DNA of 64,000 bases from assembly GCF_022879595.1 (NCBI RefSeq), contig NZ_CP084267.1, forward strand, positions 496,001 to 560,000. The letters run 5' to 3'. The translations under genes were made by a program, and so were the position numbers. Under the pieces are notes generated by a model that was given only the letters and a program-made list of their open reading frames with translations, did not search any database and was not told where the DNA came from. Positions 16,952 to 25,204 of this stretch are shown here, in pieces (the stretch's first letter is position 1; each line of letters starts with the position of its first letter). Origin of the DNA: Caballeronia sp. Lep1P3 (GTDB taxonomy: Bacteria > Pseudomonadota > Gammaproteobacteria > Burkholderiales > Burkholderiaceae).

Positions 16952-17950
16952 ATGTTTAGTGAACGAAGCCTGAGGAGCGTGGCACGCGGAATCGGTGCAA
17001 TGTCGTTGATCGCGGCATTCGCTTGCGGCACGGTCGCGCGTGCGGCGCCGCTGACCGTCACCCATTGGGGCGACGGCATGTATGGCGTACCTTTCGCGGT
17101 GGCTCAGGAAAAGGGCTTCTTCAAGGAAGCGGGTGTGAACGTGACGGGTTTCATCACGTCGGAAGGCGGGGGCACGACCGTGCGCAACGCGATGGCTTCC
17201 GAAATTCCCTACGGCGAAGTGGCGCTTCCCGCCGCAATATCGGCGGTGAAGCAAGGCGTGGATCTGACGATCGTGCATGGCGGGGTACAAAGCCTTGCCG
17301 ACTTAGTCTGGGTCGAACTGAAAAACGGCACGATCACGAACATTCAACAAATGAAGGGCAAGACGATCGGCTACAGCAGTCCGAAGTCGACGACCGACAC
17401 CATCGTCACCATTGCGCTCGATCGCGCGGGTCTGGCAGGTCAGGTGCAGCGCAAGCCAGTGGGCAGTTCGAGCGGCATGCTGACATCGCTGCAACAAGGC
17501 GCAGTGGATGTCGCCTACATGAACGAGCCCGCCTATAGCACGAAGAAAGACCAATTGCGCATTGCGTTCCGCTCGCTCGATATCGTTCCGAACGAAACGC
17601 AGACTGTCGGTATCGTGCGCACCGACTATCTCAAAGCACATCGTGAAGTGATTCGCGGCATCATCAATGCGCGACGCAAGGCGGTCCAGTACATCGCGGC
17701 GCATCGCGAGGAGTCCGCCCAAATACTTGCGAAGCAGTACAAGCTGGACCCGGCAGTCACTGCGTCCGCGATCAACAACGTGCTCGATGCGGACCCGAAA
17801 TACTGGAGCGAAGGAAGCTTCGACCGCAAAGGCATGGACGAGGTGCTGAAGGGCTTGATTCTCGTGAAGGCCATTCCGGACGGACCGTTCGAGTGGTCGA
17901 AGATAATCGATGAGTCACTGCTGCCCGCCGATTTGCAAACCAGGAAGTGA
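16952..17950 (+). CDS. ABC substrate-binding protein, NitT/TauT type
   Basis: From ATG 16952, with GGAG eight bases before, the protein is 332 residues. An N-terminal signal peptide (about 1-30, ending ARA) is followed by an NMT1/SsuA-type fold: THWGDGMYGVPFAVAQEKGFF, SEGGGTTVRNAM and MKGKTIGYSSPKSTTDTI. This family carries small acids, sulfonates or pyrimidine-type compounds into gamma/betaproteobacteria. Here the cargo is probably the carboxylate handled by the hydratase and lyase genes at the operon's end. An alternative in-frame ATG is at 16934. Confidence 0.9.
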   Translation: MFSERSLRSVARGIGAMSLIAAFACGTVARAAPLTVTHWGDGMYGVPFAVAQEKGFFKEAGVNVTGFITSEGGGTTVRNAMASEIPYGEVALPAAISAVKQGVDLTIVHGGVQSLADLVWVELKNGTITNIQQMKGKTIGYSSPKSTTDTIVTIALDRAGLAGQVQRKPVGSSSGMLTSLQQGAVDVAYMNEPAYSTKKDQLRIAFRSLDIVPNETQTVGIVRTDYLKAHREVIRGIINARRKAVQYIAAHREESAQILAKQYKLDPAVTASAINNVLDADPKYWSEGSFDRKGMDEVLKGLILVKAIPDGPFEWSKIIDESLLPADLQTRK

Positions 17951-17957
17951 GGCCGCG

Positions 17958-18818
17958 ATGAGCGTCTTGCCACGTCGCACCAAGATATCCGTCGTATCCC
18001 GCGACGATGCATCGCAAGGCGCGGATCGCGTGCAGGCACGCTTGACCGACGTGACGCGCATTTATCCCGGCAGCGCCGGCAAGCCGCCGTTTCACGCACT
18101 AGGGCCTGTTAGCCTCGACCTTCGTGCAGGCGAGTTCTTTTCGGTAGTCGGTCCTTCCGGATGCGGCAAATCCACTTTGCTCGACGTTCTGGCCGGCCTG
18201 AATCCGGCTAGCGGGGGCACGGTTGAATTCGAGGGCCAGCGCGTCGGGCGCGAAGTGCCCGATGGTGTTGCCGTCGTCTTTCAGGAAGACGCCAGCTTCC
18301 CCTGGCTGAATGTCTTCGACAATGCAGCGTTTGCGGCGCGGCGTGCGGGCGTGCCGGAGAATGAAGTGCGCGCGCGCGTGGACCATGCGTTGTCGTTCAT
18401 GGGACTTAAATCGTTTGCGCGGGCTTATCCGGCGCAATTGTCTGGCGGCATGCGTCAACGCGTATGCATTGCACGAGCGATGGTCGTGCGGCCACGTCTG
18501 ATGCTGCTGGACGAGCCTTTCGGCGCACTGGATCAGCAGACGCGTCTTCTGATGGGCGACGAAACGCTCAAGCTCTGGCGCGACACCGGCGCGACCATCA
18601 TGCTGATCACGCACTCGATCGACGAAGCCGTGCTTCTGTCCGATCGCATTGGCGTGATGTCGGCGTGTCCCGGCCGGTTCATCGCGACGATAGAAACAGG
18701 CTGGTCGCGCGTGCGCGACAGCAAGATCGCACTAGACCCGCGCTTTGGCGAACTGACTGCGCAAGTGTGGGGCCTTCTCAGGGATGAAGCGCTCAAGGCG
18801 CTCGGGAGTCATCCATGA
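17958..18818 (+). CDS. ABC transporter ATPase, NitT/TauT type
   Basis: The 286-residue protein has Walker A VGPSGCGKSTLLDVL, Q-loop VFQEDASFPWL, signature LSGGMRQRVCIARAM and Walker B LMLLDEPFGALD. These are the features of SsuB/TauB-like ATPases, which power two-permease importers from the cytoplasmic side. ATG 17958 follows the binding-protein stop by seven bases with GAGG in the gap. Its end overlaps the next permease gene by four bases, typical of a tight operon. Confidence 0.93.
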   Translation: MSVLPRRTKISVVSRDDASQGADRVQARLTDVTRIYPGSAGKPPFHALGPVSLDLRAGEFFSVVGPSGCGKSTLLDVLAGLNPASGGTVEFEGQRVGREVPDGVAVVFQEDASFPWLNVFDNAAFAARRAGVPENEVRARVDHALSFMGLKSFARAYPAQLSGGMRQRVCIARAMVVRPRLMLLDEPFGALDQQTRLLMGDETLKLWRDTGATIMLITHSIDEAVLLSDRIGVMSACPGRFIATIETGWSRVRDSKIALDPRFGELTAQVWGLLRDEALKALGSHP

Positions 18819-19573
18819 GCACGGCCGCGCGCTGGCGCGTGGGTGTCGTCATCGCATTCCTCGCATTGCTCGAGATTGCGACGCGGCTTGCATGGATCAA
18901 CCCTGTCTCGTTCATTCCGCCATCGCGTATGGCGTTAAGCGCGTGGGACATTTTGATCTCGGGCCAATTCACGGTCGATATCGTACAGACGCTGAGCAGC
19001 GCGTTGCTCGCCGTGGCGCTTGCGGTCGTGGTCGGCTTTATCGGCGGCGTGCTGCTTTTCAGGCTTCCACGCTTGAGGCGCGTGCTCGATCCCTTGCTGC
19101 TCTCGTATTACGCGGTGCCCGTGTTCGTCCTTTATCCGATATTGATCGTGATCTTCGGGCTCAATCGCTGGCCGCTCATCGGCATCGGCTTCCTGTTCGC
19201 CGTCGTGGCAATGGCCGTGAATACGCTCAACGGGCTCGAACGCGTCCCGCGCGTGCTGCTAAGAACGGCTCGCGTCTGTCGTCTTGGCGCATTCGACGAG
19301 ATTCGGCTCATCACGCTTCCCGCCAGCTTGCCGTTCGTATTCACAGGCATCAAGCTGACGGTGGTGTATGCGTTCATCGCGGTCGTCGCGGGGGAGTTCG
19401 TGCTTTCCGGATCGGGCTTCGGATATCAAATCGCATTCGCTTACAACGCCTTCGATAATCCAACGATGTATGGCCTCATGCTTCTCATGCTCGTCTTCGT
19501 CGCGACGCTAAACGCTTTGCTTCGCTGGGCGGAGACGCGTCTATACCGGCGCATCAGAAGGGAGGCGGCATGA
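18815..19573 (+). CDS. ABC transporter permease, NitT/TauT type (first)
   Basis: A 252-residue membrane protein with about six segments and a BPD_transp_1 fold. The EAA-type cytoplasmic loop is seen around FDEIRLITLPASLPFVFTGI. It overlaps both neighbours by ATGA junctions, so ATPase and the two permeases are translationally coupled. With the permease at 19570 it forms the membrane channel. Confidence 0.9.
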   Translation: MSTAARWRVGVVIAFLALLEIATRLAWINPVSFIPPSRMALSAWDILISGQFTVDIVQTLSSALLAVALAVVVGFIGGVLLFRLPRLRRVLDPLLLSYYAVPVFVLYPILIVIFGLNRWPLIGIGFLFAVVAMAVNTLNGLERVPRVLLRTARVCRLGAFDEIRLITLPASLPFVFTGIKLTVVYAFIAVVAGEFVLSGSGFGYQIAFAYNAFDNPTMYGLMLLMLVFVATLNALLRWAETRLYRRIRREAA

Positions 19574-20346
19574 GCACCGTCGCTGTCACGCACGCCGCTA
19601 AACCGCGTCATGCACGGCGATGGATGGATGCGCTCGTGCTGATCGTTGTGCTTGCCGCGCTATGGCAAGGCTTGAGCGAGATGCTCGGACCGGATGTATT
19701 GACTACGCCCGCGCGCACGGTGCAGCGGGCATTCCACATCGTCAGCGACCCGGATTTTCCGGCGAGTCTATACGTGACTTCGCTTGCGTTCGCATCCGCG
19801 TTTGTTATCTCCGCTATCGCGGGCGTTTGTCTGGGCCTTGTATTAGGCGTGCGCCGCCTGGCGGGCGACGTCATGGAACCCCTGATGATGGGCTTCTATT
19901 CCATTCCCAAAGTCACGCTCTATCCCGTCGTGCTCCTCGCTTGCGGCCTCGGCCTCTGGGCGAAGATCGTCTTCGGCGTGATTCACGGCATCGTTCCGAT
20001 CACGCTCTTCACGATGAACGCGGTGCGCAACATGCCGCCCATTTATGAAAGAGCCGCGCGAACGTATCGCATGAATCCGGTCGCGTTTGCGCGTCATGTT
20101 CTCTTTCCGGCTTGTACGCCGGAAGTGGTGGCGGGCTTGCGAATCGGCTTCTCGCTGACGCTGCTCGGCACCCTGATTGGCGAGATGTTCGCATCGCAAA
20201 GCGGCATCGGACGCATGTTGATGATCGCGATGAACCGTAACGAGACCAGCACCATCATGGCGCTCGCGCTGATGCTTTTCGTCTTCGCAACGCTCGTGAA
20301 TCTGCTTTTTCTAAAGTGGCAACGGTACCTCACGCATAGCGAGTGA
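19570..20346 (+). CDS. ABC transporter permease, NitT/TauT type (second)
   Basis: A 258-residue membrane protein with about six segments. The conserved coupling loop appears as NPVAFARHVLFPACTPEVVA, followed by GLRIGFSLTLLGTLIGEM. It is homologous in layout to the first permease but clearly a different protein, so the channel is a heterodimer. It ends three bases before the aconitase-like gene, which ties uptake to the downstream enzymes. Confidence 0.9.
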   Translation: MSTVAVTHAAKPRHARRWMDALVLIVVLAALWQGLSEMLGPDVLTTPARTVQRAFHIVSDPDFPASLYVTSLAFASAFVISAIAGVCLGLVLGVRRLAGDVMEPLMMGFYSIPKVTLYPVVLLACGLGLWAKIVFGVIHGIVPITLFTMNAVRNMPPIYERAARTYRMNPVAFARHVLFPACTPEVVAGLRIGFSLTLLGTLIGEMFASQSGIGRMLMIAMNRNETSTIMALALMLFVFATLVNLLFLKWQRYLTHSE

Positions 20347-20349
20347 TTC

Positions 20350-21771
20350 ATGCGAACGCTTTTCGACAAGCTGTGGGATAGCCATACCATCGCGCATCTC
20401 GCGGGCGGCATCGACCTTCTTCACGTCGACCGCCATCTGCTGCACGAGCTAACGGCTGTCGAAGCCATGCGCGTGCTCGAACGCCGCGGTCTTGCCGTGG
20501 AAAGTCCTTCGCTTACCTTTGCGACCGTCGATCACGTCATTTCGACTGCGCCTGGAAGACGAGCGGGAGATGCGGAGTGGAGCACGCAAATGGTCGATGC
20601 CATGCGCGCGAAGACGGCGCATCACGCGATTCCAATCTTCGACATCGGTAACGCGGGACAACAGGGCATCGTGCATGTCATCGGGCCGGAGCTTGGGCTT
20701 TCGTTGCCGGGCGCGTCCATCGTATGCGCGGACAGCCACACATGCACGCATGGCGCGATGGGTGCGCTCGCCTTTGGCATCGGATCGACGGAAGTCGTGC
20801 ATGTGCTTGCCACGCAGACTATCCGGCAGAAGCGTCCAAAGACCCTGCGCGTGCATTTCGATAATCCCTTGCGCGAAGGGGTAAGCGCCAAGGACATGAT
20901 TCTTTATCTGATCGGCAAGCTCGGCGCGGCGGGCGGAACCGGCTATGCAATCGAATACGCTGGCGAAGCGGTCAAGGCATTATCGATGGAAGGGCGTCTC
21001 ACGCTCTGCAATCTGAGCATCGAGCTAGGCGCGAAATTCGGCATGGTCGCGCCGGACGAAACGACGTTCGCTTATCTCGACGGCAAGCCGTATGCTCCTA
21101 AAGGGCACGAATTCTCTAAGGCGGTCGAGGACTGGAAGACCCTTGCAAGCGATGCGCACGCATGCTTCGACAGAGAAGAGCATGTCGATGCAAGCCGCAT
21201 TGGCATTCAGGTCACCTGGGGCACGAGTCCCGAACACGTCATCGCGTTGGAAGATGCCATTCCCGATCCCGCCGAGCTTGCCGAGGAGTCGCGTCGCAAT
21301 GCGGCGCAAAACGCAATGGACTATATGGGCGTTCACGCGGGCGAACGCCTCGATAGCCTGAGCGTCGATCGCGTTTTCATCGGCTCGTGCACGAATAGCC
21401 GCATCGAGGACTTGCGCACGGCTGCGCGAATCGTCGAAGGCAATCATGTGGCGCGCAACGTGAAAGCGTGGGTGGTGCCGGGCTCGCTGACGGTTGCGCG
21501 CGCGGCGCAGCGTGAAGGGCTCGACGATATCTTTCGCGCGGCCGGATTCGAATGGCGCGAGCCGGGCTGTTCCATGTGTGTCGGAGCGAATGGCGATGTC
21601 GTTGGCCCCGGCGAGCGCTGTGTCTCCACGTCGAATCGCAATTTCATCGGCAGGCAAGGGCCGGGCGCACGTACGCACCTTGCAAGTCCCGCGGTCGCGG
21701 CGGCAAGCGCGCTCGCGGGCCATATAGCGGCGCCCCTAAGTGGTGCGCTCGATGCGCAAACCATGCTATGA
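20350..21771 (+). CDS. LeuC-type hydratase/isomerase, large subunit
   Basis: The 473-residue protein is a LeuC-like aconitase-family large subunit. Three iron-sulfur ligands are visible: Cys347 in IGSCTNSR, and Cys407 and Cys410 in GCSMCVG. The substrate block DSHTCTHGAMGALAFGIGST is intact. In leucine synthesis it would be isopropylmalate isomerase. Here it sits in a catabolic operon with a transporter and a lyase, and leuA and leuB are absent, so a branched dicarboxylate hydratase (for example dimethylmaleate hydratase-like) is more likely. It overlaps the small-subunit gene by ATGA. Confidence 0.88.
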   Translation: MRTLFDKLWDSHTIAHLAGGIDLLHVDRHLLHELTAVEAMRVLERRGLAVESPSLTFATVDHVISTAPGRRAGDAEWSTQMVDAMRAKTAHHAIPIFDIGNAGQQGIVHVIGPELGLSLPGASIVCADSHTCTHGAMGALAFGIGSTEVVHVLATQTIRQKRPKTLRVHFDNPLREGVSAKDMILYLIGKLGAAGGTGYAIEYAGEAVKALSMEGRLTLCNLSIELGAKFGMVAPDETTFAYLDGKPYAPKGHEFSKAVEDWKTLASDAHACFDREEHVDASRIGIQVTWGTSPEHVIALEDAIPDPAELAEESRRNAAQNAMDYMGVHAGERLDSLSVDRVFIGSCTNSRIEDLRTAARIVEGNHVARNVKAWVVPGSLTVARAAQREGLDDIFRAAGFEWREPGCSMCVGANGDVVGPGERCVSTSNRNFIGRQGPGARTHLASPAVAAASALAGHIAAPLSGALDAQTML

Positions 21772-22385
21772 AAGCCATTACGACCATCGTCGGCCCGGCC
21801 GCGCCACTCTTGCGCGATAACGTCGATACCGATCTCATCATCCGCATCGAACGCATTTCGCAGCTCGTGCGCGGGCAGCTTGGGCTCTATCTGCTCGAAA
21901 CGCTCCGCTATCGCGGCGATGGTCCCTCAAGCGGCGAACGCGATGACTTCGTGCTCAATCAGCCGCGCTTCCGTCATGCGTGCACGCTGCTCGGCGGACA
22001 GAATTTCGGCTGCGGCAGTTCGCGCGAGATGGCGGTATGGGCGCTGGAAGAAGCGGGTATTCGTTGTGTGATCGCGCCTTCCTTTGGAGACATCTTCTAC
22101 AACAACTGTCTGCAGAACGGCTTGCTTCCGGTGCGCCTGAATGCGGGTGATATTCGATGCATCGCCGATGCAGCGCGCGATGGCGCGAACGTCGAAGTCG
22201 ATCTGCGTGCACTCGAAATTCGTGCGCCCGGCCTCGAGACGATCGCGTTCGAATTCGATCGCGCGCGGCAACAGGCCTTGCTCCAGGGGCTCGACGAAAT
22301 CGACGAGACGCGGCGCATGTCCGCAGAAATCGCGCGCTTCAGGCATGCCGACAAGCAAGCGCGCGGCTGGGCTTACTTCGATTGA
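21768..22385 (+). CDS. LeuD-type hydratase/isomerase, small subunit
   Basis: From ATG 21768 the protein is 205 residues, the usual LeuD length. It starts with the family segment DNVDTDLIIR and contains NFGCGSSREMAVWAL, the swivel-domain loop that completes the active site. The frame is open back to 21552 inside leuC, which is an artefact. Being coupled to the large subunit by ATGA, it should form the heterodimeric Fe-S enzyme with it. Confidence 0.9.
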   Translation: MKAITTIVGPAAPLLRDNVDTDLIIRIERISQLVRGQLGLYLLETLRYRGDGPSSGERDDFVLNQPRFRHACTLLGGQNFGCGSSREMAVWALEEAGIRCVIAPSFGDIFYNNCLQNGLLPVRLNAGDIRCIADAARDGANVEVDLRALEIRAPGLETIAFEFDRARQQALLQGLDEIDETRRMSAEIARFRHADKQARGWAYFD

Positions 22386-22426
22386 CGATTCGCTTTTCTT
22401 GTCGCATCGTTTTCGGGAGAATCATC

Positions 22427-23308
22427 TTGAGCCGTTCCACACGCTTTCGCGAGTTGTTCAAGGAAGGACCGTTCGTTTGCATGGGCGCGCACGATGCGCT
22501 TACCGCCAGAATCGCCGAAGAGGCCGGTGCAAAGGCGCTCTATGTCAGCGGCTTTGTCGCGTCGGGTGTCATCGCGGGACAGCCGGATGTGGGCGTCCTC
22601 TCGCAAACGGAAATGTTCGAGCATATCCGGCGAATCTGTCGGGTCACGTCGGTGCCGGTCTTTGCCGATGCGGACACCGGTTATGGCGGCATCCTCGATG
22701 TGCAGCGCACGGTACGCCTTTGGGAAGAGGCGGGCGCATCCGTGCTGCATCTCGAAGATCAGGCGCTGCCTAAAAAATGCGGTCACTATGCCGGCAAGCA
22801 GCTCGTCTCTAAGGAAGAGATGGTGCAGAAGCTGCGCGCAATGATCGCGGCGCGCAGCGATCCCGATTTCTTTATCGTTGCGCGCACGGATGCGATCGCG
22901 GTGACAGGAATAGAAGACGCCATCGCACGCCTTGAAGCCTATGCGCAAGCGGGCGCGGATGGTCTTTATGCCGATGCGCCCGAAAGCATCGAGCATATGC
23001 GCGAACTGACTCGAAGGCTCAAGCCGCTTGGCAAGCCGATTCTTTTCAATCAGGCGCGCACGGGAAAGAGTCCTTATGTGTCAATGCGCGAAGCCTATGA
23101 GTTGGGCTTCGACTATACGCTTGCGCCCATCGAGTCGATGCTCGCCATGCACAAGGCAGTCAAGGACATCATGACGATTTTCATGCGCGAAGGAACGACG
23201 GATGCCATTGCCGACCGCATGACACCATTCGACGAATACAACCGCTTCGTTGGACTAGGCGAGGCGGTCGCCATCGAGAAGCGCTTTACGCTCGCCGCTC
23301 AAGAGTGA
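22427..23308 (+). CDS. Isocitrate lyase/PEP mutase superfamily lyase
   Basis: The start is TTG 22427 with GGGAGA upstream; the open frame back to 22157 overlaps leuD. The 293-residue protein has FADADTGYGG for metal binding and KKCGH with Cys118, the motif that marks C-C lyases (methylisocitrate lyase, 2,3-dimethylmalate lyase) and not the phosphonate mutases. It would split a 2-hydroxydicarboxylate made by the LeuCD-type hydratase, releasing pyruvate or a related oxo-acid. The assignment to dimethylmalate or another substrate is inference from the gene pairing. Confidence 0.88.
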   Translation: MSRSTRFRELFKEGPFVCMGAHDALTARIAEEAGAKALYVSGFVASGVIAGQPDVGVLSQTEMFEHIRRICRVTSVPVFADADTGYGGILDVQRTVRLWEEAGASVLHLEDQALPKKCGHYAGKQLVSKEEMVQKLRAMIAARSDPDFFIVARTDAIAVTGIEDAIARLEAYAQAGADGLYADAPESIEHMRELTRRLKPLGKPILFNQARTGKSPYVSMREAYELGFDYTLAPIESMLAMHKAVKDIMTIFMREGTTDAIADRMTPFDEYNRFVGLGEAVAIEKRFTLAAQE

Positions 23309-23327
23309 AAGCGTCGCGACGAGGCGC

Positions 23328-24167
23328 TCATTCTTCAATCGTTCCGTGCACGCCCTGTTCGCCGCGCTTCCAGTATGCCGATGCGCGAATGCGCCGCTTG
23401 TCGATGCCGCGCTCGTTGCATAGCAACTGGCGCACGGCGCGCATGAGGGTGGCTTCGCCGGCAGCCCATACGAATCCCTCGCCGTCGGGCAGGAACGTGC
23501 CGCGCAGCGCCAGCAGCAGCGCGCCGCCGGGATGCGCGGTCTCGTCGCGATAGCACCACTGCGCGTACAGATCGGCACGCGTGTCGAATTCGATGCGAGC
23601 CGAGCGATCCGCGACTTCCACGAGCGTCGCGACGCGTGTGCCTTGCGGCAGTTCTTCCAGCCGACGCGCGATGGCTGGCAGCGCCGTTTCATCGCCGATG
23701 AGCAGGTGCCAGTCGAACTGCGCCGGAATCACGAACGATCCGCGCGGGCCGCCGATGCCGAGGTACTGGCCGGGCGCGGCTTGTGTTGCCCACGCCGTCG
23801 CCGGGCCGGCATCGTGAATCGCGAATTCAATATCCAATTCCAGCGCGCCGCGATCAAAACGCCTCGGCGTGAAATCGCGCGCAATGGGCCGGGGTCTCGC
23901 GGGATCGAACACGGGACCGTCCGGGCCCGCTTGCGGCAGCATGGGCATCGACTCGCCGGGCAGCGGGAAGAACACTTTGACGTGGTCGTCGAAAGACGCG
24001 CTTTCGAAGTCGGCGAGCGCATCGCCGCCAAGCGTCACACGCACGAAACGCGGGTTCAGCGCATGCACGCGCTTCACCTGCAGCATGCGGAACTTGAGCG
24101 GGTGGCGAACCCGCGTGACTTCGAGGTCCGCGCGGTCCTGGCGTTCTTTGAGGAGGGAATCGTTCAT
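23328..24167 (-). CDS. Siderophore-interacting protein / ferric-chelate reductase
   Basis: The 279-residue protein is of the YqjH/ViuB flavoprotein family. Residues about 25-140 form the FAD-binding part (FVRVTLGGDALADF, PIARDFTPRRFD) and the rest the SIP domain, with HLLIGDETALPAI and FVWAAGEATLMRA. These enzymes reduce iron bound to siderophores in the cytoplasm. An AAGGA site precedes ATG 24167. It is 20 bases downstream of a PadR regulator gene on the same strand, so the pair is an operon, as also suggested by the YqjI-YqjH pairing in E. coli. Confidence 0.9.
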   Translation of the reverse strand: MNDSLLKERQDRADLEVTRVRHPLKFRMLQVKRVHALNPRFVRVTLGGDALADFESASFDDHVKVFFPLPGESMPMLPQAGPDGPVFDPARPRPIARDFTPRRFDRGALELDIEFAIHDAGPATAWATQAAPGQYLGIGGPRGSFVIPAQFDWHLLIGDETALPAIARRLEELPQGTRVATLVEVADRSARIEFDTRADLYAQWCYRDETAHPGGALLLALRGTFLPDGEGFVWAAGEATLMRAVRQLLCNERGIDKRRIRASAYWKRGEQGVHGTIEE

Positions 24168-24187
24168 CGTTACGTTCCTTTCGTTGT

Positions 24188-24922
24188 TCAGGCTTGACCG
24201 GGCGCATCGCCCTTTTCTATTTCCGCGGTCGCGCGCGCAAGAATGGCCGCGATGCGGCGCTGCTCGTCGGGCGATGCATCGGTGCGCAAGAGCAAGGCGC
24301 GCTTCAACGCATGACGGGCGGCGATCAGTTCGGGCACCCAGCCGCCATCCGTCGCGCTCTGTTCGATGTCCTCGCCGGCGTAGGCGCGGCGCACGAGATC
24401 CATCTTGCGTGCAAAATGCAAAAGCTTCGCGAGCATCAGATCGACGCGTTCGCGATTCGCGGCCAGATGCGCGCGGCCCGCGTCGGAAAGCGCATAGCGC
24501 TTGCGGTTGCCGTCCATTTCGACGGTCGCATGGCCGATTTCTTCCAGATACGTCAGCGCCGGATACACCATGCCGGGACTCGGCGCATAGAAGCCGTTCG
24601 AGCGGTCCGCCAGCGCCTTGATGAGTTCGTAGCCGTGGCGCGGGGCCTCGGCGAGCATCGCGAGGAGCAGCAATTGCAGATCGTCGGACGAAAACTTGCG
24701 GCCGCGCGGCATGCCACCGATGTCATCGGGACCGCCGAAGCCGCCCATGCCACCCATGCCACCTATGCCACCCGGACCGCCGCCGTGCCGGTGACGCCCG
24801 GCCAGGCTCCATCGCTCGAACGCGAAAGGATTCAATCGCGCGAGCGCGTCGAAGGGAAAGTCGAAACCGAACGCGCGGCGGCCGGCGCGCTGAGTTCCGT
24901 CTTGAAAGCAACGAGACCTCAT
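24188..24922 (-). CDS. PadR-family regulator, YqjI-like
   Basis: From ATG 24922 (AGGAG eight bases upstream) the protein is 244 residues. Residues about 30-70 are rich in Gly, His and Met (RHRHGGG, GGMGGMGG), which in YqjI-like proteins is a candidate metal-binding tail. The PadR winged HTH follows: LLLLAMLAEAPRHGYELIK and SPGMVYPALTYLEEIG. The C-terminal half contains the helical PadR dimer domain. In E. coli YqjI represses the ferric reductase gene yqjH and responds to nickel; the same role is inferred here because the ferric reductase gene is directly downstream. Confidence 0.9.
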   Translation of the reverse strand: MRSRCFQDGTQRAGRRAFGFDFPFDALARLNPFAFERWSLAGRHRHGGGPGGIGGMGGMGGFGGPDDIGGMPRGRKFSSDDLQLLLLAMLAEAPRHGYELIKALADRSNGFYAPSPGMVYPALTYLEEIGHATVEMDGNRKRYALSDAGRAHLAANRERVDLMLAKLLHFARKMDLVRRAYAGEDIEQSATDGGWVPELIAARHALKRALLLRTDASPDEQRRIAAILARATAEIEKGDAPGQA

Positions 24923-24934
24923 GAGATAACTCCT

Positions 24935-24972
24935 GATATATCGTAAAACATATCTAAAGATATATATCGTAA
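24935..24972. promoter_or_regulatory. Palindromic AT-rich operator, likely PadR/YqjI site
   Basis: Just upstream of the padR start lies ATATCT-AA-AGATAT (24950-24963), a perfect six-base inverted repeat. It is flanked by two copies of a GATAT(AT)ATCGTAA direct repeat (24935-24946 and 24959-24972). The block is strongly AT-rich in GC-rich DNA and overlaps where the promoter should be. PadR proteins bind such palindromes, and self-repression is usual. Confidence 0.7.
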
Positions 24973-24985
24973 GAGCGTCTGTCAA

Positions 24986-25204
24986 GGCGTTTTGCGCCAG
25001 GCTTACGACGGCTGCGAAACCGGCCGAACTTCGCGGCGATCAGATATCGGCTCCGTCTACGCTCGAATTCATGGATCTCAGACAAGAATTGGGCGCGTCA
25101 ACGGGTGCAAACACGCCAAGAGAACGACCGTCTTTGCGGACCTCCGGCCAAAGGCTTGATGTTTTCCGCCAAGACTTTGTTTCTGGAGCGAGGGAGACAC
25201 TAGA
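24986..25204. other. Intergenic region before the exopolysaccharide locus
   Basis: This 219-base gap separates the minus-strand padR operator from the first exopolysaccharide gene. Apart from the 21-bp-spaced repeat at 25146-25174 no gene or hairpin is evident. The likely promoter of the methyltransferase gene is in its right half. Confidence 0.6.
25146..25174 (+). promoter_or_regulatory. 21-bp-spaced GCCAA direct repeat, site 1
   Basis: GGCCAAAGG (from 25146) and CCGCCAAGA (from 25166) carry GCCAA cores at 25147 and 25168, exactly 21 bases apart, with TTGATG and TTTT between them. The same arrangement recurs at 29027 and 42660, always on the plus strand and upstream of a plus-strand gene of the locus. 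Two half-sites two helical turns apart suggest binding by a dimeric regulator. Confidence 0.6.

Noticed and set aside
20350..22385. LeuC/LeuD as leucine biosynthesis genes
   Set aside because: Neither leuA nor leuB is adjacent, and the pair is coupled to an importer and a catabolic lyase; a hydratase role fits better, though sequence alone cannot exclude isopropylmalate activity.
24700..24790. GC-rich tandem repeat in the padR gene as a regulatory repeat
   Set aside because: It encodes the Gly/Met-rich protein tail in frame and is best explained as coding repeat.
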